Below are positions 57,922 to 64,000 of a stretch of 64,000 nucleotides of DNA, one piece after another. Origin of the DNA: Tunicatimonas sp964551335 (lineage in GTDB: Bacteria; Bacteroidota; Bacteroidia; Cytophagales; Cyclobacteriaceae); NCBI GenBank assembly GCA_964551335.1, contig CAZKCO010000004.1, positions 1 to 64,000 of the forward strand, given 5' to 3'. The notes under the pieces are model-generated. The model was given only the letters and a program-made list of their open reading frames with translations. It was not told where the DNA came from and searched no databases. The first letter of the stretch is position 1; the number at the start of each line of letters is the position of its first letter. The translations under genes and the position numbers were made by a program.

Positions 57922-59262
57922 CTAGAAGAATACCTTAAAGATATCGTTGAAGATAGCGAAAGTCATGAGCGTCAGTAGCAGCACCATTCCTACCTTCTGG
58001 GCTCCTTCCAAAAATTTATCCGAAGGCTTCCGCCCCGACACAATCTCGTAGGTAAGGAAGGCCACGTGACCGCCATCCAGGGCCGGAATGGGCAGGAAGT
58101 TCATAAAGGCTAGGATCATTGAGAGCAAGCCGGTAATACGCCAGAAGCGTACCCAGTCCCAGGTAGGACCGAAAATCTGGGCGATACCAATGGGGCCACT
58201 TAACGACTTGGAAGCGGAAACCTCCCCTTTGAAAATTTTACCAATGGCTTTAGCATTCACCCAAATTATATTAAACGCTTCTTCAGTACCCTGCGGAATG
58301 GCTTCGGCAAAAGTATATTCAGTACGCCCAAAGTTCCATAGCTTGTTAGCTAACCCGATTCTACCCTCTTCGTCTACAGAAACTTGTAATGTCACAGGCT
58401 GTCGAATTTCATTTTCCGCCTCTGGGTTATCTGATCTCAGCACGCGAACACTAACAGTCTGCCCTTTTTTATCAGCTAATGACGCTTGCATTTCATCAAA
58501 GAATTCGATCTCTGTTCCATCCACGGCCACAATCCGATCTCCTACTTGCAACCCTGCTCTCTCGGCGTTACCACCCTTTTCCAGACGAAGCACTTCTGGC
58601 ATCAATCGTACGCTCATAAAGTTAGCGGCGGCATCTTTGTCAGAGAACTTATCCAGGAACCCTACGGGAATCGGTACCTCTACCACGGCTCCCTCACGTT
58701 CTACTGTATAATATGCATTATCGGCCAATAGCACATTGGCGCCGGTCAAATCCGAAAACTTTGCGTACTCCTCGCCATTTACCTTCAGGATTTTGTCCCC
58801 AGTCTTCAGTCCGATTTCCTCGGCTAAATCATAAGCAACAATTCCGTTTTTGAGCACTTCGTCGCGAGGAATATACGTATCTCCGTATTTGTAAGTAAGC
58901 GCAATGAAGATAACGATACCGGTGATCACGTTTACAATAATTCCACCCATCATCACAATTAGGCGTTGCCAGGCCGGTTTGGAGCGAAATTCCCAGGGCT
59001 GGGGTTCTTCACTCAAATTCTTGGTATCTAACGATTCATCCACCATTCCGGTGATTTTCACAAATCCACCCAACGGAATCATTCCTAAATTATACTCAGT
59101 TTCGCCGTAGCGGAAACCGAAGATTTTGGGCGGAAACCCGATGTAGTACTGCTCTACTCGCATACCAAATAGCTTGGCAGTTAGTAAGTGGCCCAACTCG
59201 TGCAATCCCACCAAAATTGATAATCCCAGTATCAACTGGGCCGCCATTATTAATCCTTCCAT
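57922..59262 (-). CDS. rseP: RIP metalloprotease RseP
   Basis: A 446-residue site-2 membrane metalloprotease from ATG 59262 (a TTG precedes). First helix carries the zinc site HELGH (residues 21-25, LVGLHELGHLLTAKLFGM); two PDZ domains lie at ~130-290 (GLKTGDKILKVNGEEYAKF, GLQVGDRIVAVDGTEIEF); the C-terminal membrane part has the third ligand in NFLPIPALDGGHVAF. It cleaves anti-sigma factors and other membrane substrates within the bilayer. Six bases after dxr, a standard Bacteroidota arrangement. Confidence 0.95.
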   Translation of the reverse strand: MEGLIMAAQLILGLSILVGLHELGHLLTAKLFGMRVEQYYIGFPPKIFGFRYGETEYNLGMIPLGGFVKITGMVDESLDTKNLSEEPQPWEFRSKPAWQRLIVMMGGIIVNVITGIVIFIALTYKYGDTYIPRDEVLKNGIVAYDLAEEIGLKTGDKILKVNGEEYAKFSDLTGANVLLADNAYYTVEREGAVVEVPIPVGFLDKFSDKDAAANFMSVRLMPEVLRLEKGGNAERAGLQVGDRIVAVDGTEIEFFDEMQASLADKKGQTVSVRVLRSDNPEAENEIRQPVTLQVSVDEEGRIGLANKLWNFGRTEYTFAEAIPQGTEEAFNIIWVNAKAIGKIFKGEVSASKSLSGPIGIAQIFGPTWDWVRFWRITGLLSMILAFMNFLPIPALDGGHVAFLTYEIVSGRKPSDKFLEGAQKVGMVLLLTLMTFAIFNDIFKVFF

Positions 59263-59268
59263 CAACTG

Positions 59269-60435
59269 TTATATTAATTCTAATGCTTTGATTCGTGTCT
59301 CTTTGTCAGTGTTAACGTAGTCATCGTAGGTTGGGTGTGCCACGAACGGAATTTTTGCCAGGCACGCTTCTACTACGTCGGACATGTTTAGAAAACCAAG
59401 ATTATCCCGCAAAAATTCGGAAACGGCAATTTCATTCGCTGCATTTAACACACAGGGCATATTTCCACCCTGCTGCATCGCTTCGTAGGCCAGTGCTAAA
59501 TTACGGAATGTTTTCGTATCGGGCTGTTCGAAGGTAAGTTCAGGGTAGTCCAGAAAGTTAAAGCGGGGAAAATCGGATGGCAACCGTTCGGGATAGCCCA
59601 GGGCAAACTGAATCGGCAACCGCATATCGGGCAAGCCTAGTTGCGCCTTGATAGAGCTGTCCTGAAACTGTACCAGCGAATGGATGATGGACTGCGGGTG
59701 CACCACTACCTCAATCTGCTCGGGTTTTAGTCCAAACAGCCATTTGGCTTCCATCACCTCCAGCCCCTTATTCATCATTGAGGCGGAATCAATGGTAACC
59801 TTAGCGCCCATGTCCCAGTTAGGATGCTTGAGTGCCTCTGCTTTGGTTACCTGGGCCAGTTCTTCCCGGGTTTTTCCCCGAAATGGCCCACCCGAAGCGG
59901 TCAGAATAATTTTCTCAATGGGGTTATGAAACTCCCCTACCAAACACTGAAAAATGGCTGAGTGCTCCGAATCTACCGGATAGAGATTGACTCCGTTTTC
60001 CTGCGCTAGTTTAGTAATTAACTCTCCGGCTACCACTAATGTCTCTTTATTCGCTAGGGCAATCTGCTTACTAGCTTCAATCGCCTTGATAGTGGGTAAC
60101 AATCCGGCGTAGCCTACGGTGGCGGTGAGCACCAGATCAATAGCTTCCATCTCCACCACCGAGGCCAGTGATTTGGCCCCAGCGTATACTTTGATATCGT
60201 GCGGATCGAGCGCCTGCTGCACCTTTTCGTACTGCGCTTCATCTACAATGACTACCGTATTTGGTCGAAATATCAGACTCTGTTGAATGAGCAAGTCAGC
60301 GTTGCGGTGGGCGGTAAGTACTTCTACCTCGAAACGTTCGGTATGCTGCTCAATAACTTCTAAGGCTTGGGTACCGATGGAGCCGGTAGAGCCCAGAATG
60401 GCGATGTGTCTTTTTTCGGGATGCTGTTGTTCCAT
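59269..60435 (-). CDS. dxr: 1-deoxy-D-xylulose-5-phosphate reductoisomerase
   Basis: Converts DXP to MEP with NADPH, the second step of the non-mevalonate isoprenoid pathway. The 388-residue chain has the NADPH loop GSTGSIG (15-21), substrate and metal residues in PVDSEHSAIFQCL and TASGGPF, and the KVTIDSASMMNKGLEVMEAKWLFG block that carries the Lys-Asn-Lys-Glu substrate contacts. It sits between a GH3-type gene (11 bases upstream) and rseP (6 bases downstream), so it belongs to a three-gene operon. Confidence 0.97.
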   Translation of the reverse strand: MEQQHPEKRHIAILGSTGSIGTQALEVIEQHTERFEVEVLTAHRNADLLIQQSLIFRPNTVVIVDEAQYEKVQQALDPHDIKVYAGAKSLASVVEMEAIDLVLTATVGYAGLLPTIKAIEASKQIALANKETLVVAGELITKLAQENGVNLYPVDSEHSAIFQCLVGEFHNPIEKIILTASGGPFRGKTREELAQVTKAEALKHPNWDMGAKVTIDSASMMNKGLEVMEAKWLFGLKPEQIEVVVHPQSIIHSLVQFQDSSIKAQLGLPDMRLPIQFALGYPERLPSDFPRFNFLDYPELTFEQPDTKTFRNLALAYEAMQQGGNMPCVLNAANEIAVSEFLRDNLGFLNMSDVVEACLAKIPFVAHPTYDDYVNTDKETRIKALELI

Positions 60436-60446
60436 AAATTTCGTCG

Positions 60447-61946
60447 CTACTTGCCAACGAAGGGTTGTAATCCGTCGGCTAATATACGATCATTTGACAA
60501 ACGAGGCACTTTGTTTTGCCCCCCTAACCTACCCTGGCTCTTCATATACTGACGAAAAGCATCTTTTTGTAATGGTCTTATTTCCAGTGGGCGAAGAATG
60601 CTACCGGAGATCAGATCGTCGTAATAAGGGTTTAGCTGCTGTAAATGTTTGTCAATCACTGTAGAAAAGGCTGAAATATCAGCCGGAAGTTGAGCAAACT
60701 CCACGTACCACTCGTGCAACGGCAACCCTTCGGATGGGTTCACCTGGGGGGCTACCGTAAACTCCACCACTTCGGCTTCGGGAAACTGGGCTAGGGCGTG
60801 ATTCATAGCCTTTTCTACTTCCTCGCCAATAACGTGCTCCCCAAAAGCTGAAATAAAGTGCTTGATGCGGCCGGATACTACCAATCGGTGTGGGTACTTG
60901 GAAACGAACTTTACCGTATCGCCGATAGAATAGCCCCAGAGTCCGGCATTGCTATTGATAATCAGCGCATAGTTTTTACCGATTTCCACATCATGGATAG
61001 ACAACCGAGTAGGGTTATCCTCAAAAAATTCATCGGTGGGAATAAACTCAAAGAAAATACCGCTGTTTAGTAACATTAACAACCCTTCTGCCGACTGCGA
61101 ATCCTGGTAGGCGATAAATCCTTCCGAAGCGGGATAAGTCTCAATACTGTCAATTGGTTTGCCGATAGATTCCAGCATTTTCTGCCGGTAGGGCGCGTAG
61201 TTGACTCCTCCGTGCACCAGTACCGAAAAGTTAGGGAATATATCTTTAATCGGTTTTCCGGTACGCTCAATCAGCCAGTCGAAGTACATTTGTACCCAGG
61301 GAGGAATACCCGAGATCAGGGTCATATTCTGATTGATAGTCTCATCCACAATACGTCCCAGTTTGGTTTCCCAGTCCTCAATACAATTGGTTTCGTAAGA
61401 TGGTAGTTGGTTCGTGCGCAGGTACTGCGGTACGTGGTGGTTCACCAAACCCGACAAGCGCCCCAACGGAATACCCCCCTTTTCTTCCAGAGTAGGGCTT
61501 CCCGATAAGAAGATCAGTTTTCCGTCTAGGAAAGCTGAATTACCGGTATCGTGTACGTAACTCAGCAGCGCATTACGGGCGGAGTTAATATGATTAGGAA
61601 TAGAATCTTTGGTGATGGGAATGTATTTAGCCCCCGAGGTAGTACCCGAGGTCTTAGCCAGGTAGGCCGGTTTTCCGGGCCACAGCACGTCCGATTTTCC
61701 ACCAACGATCCGGTTGACGTAGGGCTTCAGATCTTCGTAGTCGCGGATGGGCACGGCCTGCTTAAATTCCTCGTAGGAGCGTACTTCGTTCAGATGATGG
61801 TCTTTCCCGAAAAGCGTAGATTTTACTCCGGCTAGCAAGTTTTTCAGAACCTCATCCTGGGTTTTTTCCGGTGCCCGGCTCCATTGTTTCTGCTGCCTCG
61901 CTACCCAGGCTGCGAGTGGTTTGCTCAAAATAGATCGTATACCCAT
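60447..61946 (-). CDS. GH3 auxin-responsive-promoter-family protein
   Basis: A 499-residue member of the ANL (acyl-adenylate-forming) superfamily, GH3 branch. N-terminal block SFEEFKQAVPIRDYEDLKPYVNRI; ATP-binding loop TSGTTSGAKYIPI (~109-121); SVLVHGGVNYAPYR; the adenylate region YPASEGFIAYQDS; and the C-terminal GYSIGDTVKFVS...VSGRIKHFISAFGEHVIGEEVEKAM hinge and lid. Plant GH3 enzymes conjugate amino acids to hormones; bacterial GH3 proteins have no settled substrate. It leads the operon with dxr and rseP, an intriguing but unexplained association with isoprenoid synthesis. Confidence 0.88.
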   Translation of the reverse strand: MGIRSILSKPLAAWVARQQKQWSRAPEKTQDEVLKNLLAGVKSTLFGKDHHLNEVRSYEEFKQAVPIRDYEDLKPYVNRIVGGKSDVLWPGKPAYLAKTSGTTSGAKYIPITKDSIPNHINSARNALLSYVHDTGNSAFLDGKLIFLSGSPTLEEKGGIPLGRLSGLVNHHVPQYLRTNQLPSYETNCIEDWETKLGRIVDETINQNMTLISGIPPWVQMYFDWLIERTGKPIKDIFPNFSVLVHGGVNYAPYRQKMLESIGKPIDSIETYPASEGFIAYQDSQSAEGLLMLLNSGIFFEFIPTDEFFEDNPTRLSIHDVEIGKNYALIINSNAGLWGYSIGDTVKFVSKYPHRLVVSGRIKHFISAFGEHVIGEEVEKAMNHALAQFPEAEVVEFTVAPQVNPSEGLPLHEWYVEFAQLPADISAFSTVIDKHLQQLNPYYDDLISGSILRPLEIRPLQKDAFRQYMKSQGRLGGQNKVPRLSNDRILADGLQPFVGK

Positions 61947-62004
61947 TCTAAAAAGTTTGGCAACAAAATTAAGGATTACCCTGACACAAACGCCCTTTTG
62001 TAAG

Positions 62005-64000
62005 TTATTCGCCGTTTTTCTTTACCAGAATGGTTTCTACCCAGTGTTTGGTTTTCTTGCCAGTGAAGTGCTCAATCTGATGGCGGCAGCTAAAGCCGCA
62101 GGCAACAATTTGGGTGGCTTCATCGGCGTTTTTAACGGTAGGAAATAGAACCGAGGAACCAATTTTCTCCGAAAGTTCGTAGTGCTCCTTTTCGTAACCG
62201 AAGGAACCAGCCATACCGCAGCAACCAGAATCTATTTCGCTCACTCGCTGGTCCGGAGTAGTTTCTAGCAGACTTTTCATCGCCTGGGTACCGTACAAAG
62301 CTTTCTGGTGACAATGGCCGTGGATGAGTAATTCCGGTGCGGTGGTGCTAAACTCAACCTTGATACGCCCCGCTGCATGTTCGCGGAACAGGAACTGGTC
62401 AATCATCTGCACTCCACTTTGCAGACGTTTCGCTAGAGATTCATCTTCAATCAAATCGGGCAAGTCGTCGTTGAGGGCGGAAGCACAACTTGGTTCGCAA
62501 ACTACCACAGGAATGTTCTTCATCAAATAAGAATCCAGATTCTGGGTGGTTTTCAGGCCTTCTTGTTTAGCTTCTCGGAGGAAGCCGTGGGAGATTTTTG
62601 GGCGCTGACAGCAACCGGCTTCCGCCAGTAGTACTTCATAGCCGCAAGCGGATAGAAGTTGATAAGCAGCAATGCCTACTTGAGGTTCGTGGTAGTTGAG
62701 GTAGGTATCGGCAAATAGCGCCACTTGGGGAGCATTCGGTTTGGGAGGCTTGGCGTTTTTGGCAAACCACTGAGAAAAAGTCTCGGAGGACAGTTCCGGC
62801 AATACTCTTCTACGATCGAAACCCGCAACTTTTTCCAGCCCTGCCCGAAACCACGAACTCTGCTGAATTTTATTTACCAGGCTGGCTGTCTTTCCGCTAA
62901 ACTGCTGAGCTACGTCAGACGAACGACGAATCATCTTGTCTCGTACCGAAGCTCCGTGCTTGTCGTAGTACTGCTGACTGACCTCACTTTTTAGCTTGGC
63001 CATATCCACATTGCTGGGACACTCCGATTTACAAGCTTTGCAGGAAAGACATAAATCCAGCACTTCGCGCAAGCGATGGCTGGTAATGCCTTCGCCATTT
63101 AATTGTCCCGACATGGCTAAGCGCAGAGCATTAGCTCGCCCCCGGGTAGAATGCTCTTCATCGCGAGTAGCTTTAAAGCTAGGGCACATGGTCCCACCCA
63201 AAATTTTACGACACTCACCTACCCCCGTGCACATATGCACCGCGTTCTCAAAACTCTCGTCTTCCCGGTACTTATATTCGGTGGGAAAAGAATTGTCATG
63301 GTATTTTTCTCCGTAGCGAAGATTTTCGGTGATAGGCTGAGCATCCACAATCTTCCCCGGATTCATCCGGTTCTCGGGGTCAAACAACTGCTTCACCTCC
63401 CGGAAGGCCTGGTAGAGTTTAGGCCCGAAAAACTTTTCGTTGTAGGCCGAGCGAACCAATCCATCACCGTGTTCACCGCTCCACGATCCACCGTAGTGTT
63501 GAACCAGCTCAAAGGTTTCATCAGCAATTTTTTGAAAGCGCTCAATATCTTCCTTTAATCGTAAATCCAAAATGGGACGCACATGGATAACCCCCACGCT
63601 GGCGTGGGCGTACATGGCTACTTCAGTTTGGTGTTTCTTGCAGATTTTTAGCACCCGGTCTATATACTCGGGTAGCACCGGGGTGGGTATGCCGGCATCT
63701 TCAATGAAGGGAAGTGGTTTTTTATTGCCTTTGATGCCGAGCATCAGCCCCAGTCCTTTCTTACGGATCAGCCAGACATCATCGTAATCTTTTCCTTCCG
63801 GAAACAACGGATAGGCGTAACCCATGCCTAGTTGCTTCAATTCTTCAATCATGCGCTCAGGGCGATCCAGCACTTCCTGGGCATCGTCGCCGTAAAACTC
63901 TACAATCAGAATAGCGGCCGGGTGACCTTCAATGAAGTGGCAGCTACGCTGAGTGGTAAGATTGCTCCGGCTTAGCTCCACTACGGTGCTATCCAATATT
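62005..64000 (-). CDS. FAD-linked oxidase / Fe-S / CCG-domain oxidoreductase (5' end off the window)
   Basis: The 3' two-thirds of a large GlcD-GlcF-like fusion; the frame stays open through the right edge, so the start and the FAD-binding PCMH domain are outside. Visible parts: FAD-oxidase C-terminal domain (HVRPILDLRLKEDIERFQ, GSWSGEHGDGLVRSAYNEKFFGP, FDPENRMNPGKIVD); a [4Fe-4S] ferredoxin-type region with CTGVGECRK and LCLSCKACKSECPSNVDMAKLK; then two CCG domains (AGCCQRPKISHG, HGHCHQKAL, SGCCGMAGSFGYEKEHYELSEKIG) that bind a further Fe-S centre. This arrangement is typical of D-lactate/2-hydroxyglutarate-type dehydrogenases (YdiJ-like) of ~970 residues. Confidence 0.9.
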   Translation of the reverse strand, partial: ILDSTVVELSRSNLTTQRSCHFIEGHPAAILIVEFYGDDAQEVLDRPERMIEELKQLGMGYAYPLFPEGKDYDDVWLIRKKGLGLMLGIKGNKKPLPFIEDAGIPTPVLPEYIDRVLKICKKHQTEVAMYAHASVGVIHVRPILDLRLKEDIERFQKIADETFELVQHYGGSWSGEHGDGLVRSAYNEKFFGPKLYQAFREVKQLFDPENRMNPGKIVDAQPITENLRYGEKYHDNSFPTEYKYREDESFENAVHMCTGVGECRKILGGTMCPSFKATRDEEHSTRGRANALRLAMSGQLNGEGITSHRLREVLDLCLSCKACKSECPSNVDMAKLKSEVSQQYYDKHGASVRDKMIRRSSDVAQQFSGKTASLVNKIQQSSWFRAGLEKVAGFDRRRVLPELSSETFSQWFAKNAKPPKPNAPQVALFADTYLNYHEPQVGIAAYQLLSACGYEVLLAEAGCCQRPKISHGFLREAKQEGLKTTQNLDSYLMKNIPVVVCEPSCASALNDDLPDLIEDESLAKRLQSGVQMIDQFLFREHAAGRIKVEFSTTAPELLIHGHCHQKALYGTQAMKSLLETTPDQRVSEIDSGCCGMAGSFGYEKEHYELSEKIGSSVLFPTVKNADEATQIVACGFSCRHQIEHFTGKKTKHWVETILVKKNGE

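Noticed and set aside
58088..58711. 207-codon plus-strand ORF antisense to rseP
   Set aside because: Shadow of the RseP coding sequence with no recognisable protein features.

Overview
This window comes from a Bacteroidota chromosome, most likely the order Cytophagales (inference). The evidence is several type IX secretion/gliding proteins (PorQ, PorP/SprF, two PorE-type OmpA proteins, a C-terminal gliding-type sorting domain), SusC-like TonB receptors, Bacteroidota-specific families (DUF5916, DUF2279, DUF6146-like, YfiR/DUF4154), Bacteroidota-type TAnnTTTG -7 elements and no consistent Shine-Dalgarno sequences. No tRNA, rRNA, prophage or CRISPR array was seen.

Layout. 1-6.6 kb: DM13 lipoprotein, outer membrane protein, small membrane protein, PAS sensor protein, M20 peptidase, then an accessory-looking patch with a 43-bp tandem repeat array and a RelE/ParE-type toxin-antitoxin pair. 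7-12 kb: a propeller lipoprotein translationally coupled to a HiPIP, a ceramidase-like lipoprotein and a DUF2279 protein. 12-17.6 kb: SDR, a 58-residue membrane protein, HslU, PorQ, DUF72, a 3D-domain lipoprotein. 17.7-27.7 kb: two convergent TonB receptors (one haem/haemoglobin type), a DUF5916 protein coupled to a P1 peptidase, PanB. 28.4-33.8 kb: an NtrC-type regulator facing a hybrid histidine kinase, then a small regulatory-domain protein and the fluoride channel FluC. 34-38.4 kb: M61 protease, astacin-like protease, MsrA followed by a MITE-like element.

38.6-50.3 kb is the most distinctive block. A TPR protein and a YfiR protein face a five-gene minus-strand operon: a fibre-like surface protein, a type-B sorting-domain protein, PorP/SprF, a PorE-like OmpA protein with a novel ~37-residue repeat array, and a propeller histidine kinase with no response regulator beside it. 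The last two junctions are ATGA overlaps. It reads as a surface-structure export and sensing module linked to type IX secretion. 50.6-64 kb returns to housekeeping: glycosyltransferase, Lon, a second PorE, MpaB-like protein, RseP-Dxr-GH3 cluster and the 3' part of a large FAD/Fe-S oxidoreductase that runs off the right edge.

Between genes, several non-coding stretches carry inverted pairs of short octamer-like words (1-121, 9428-9566, 33810-33956, 37258-37378), which look like a recurrent, uncharacterised class of intergenic palindrome.
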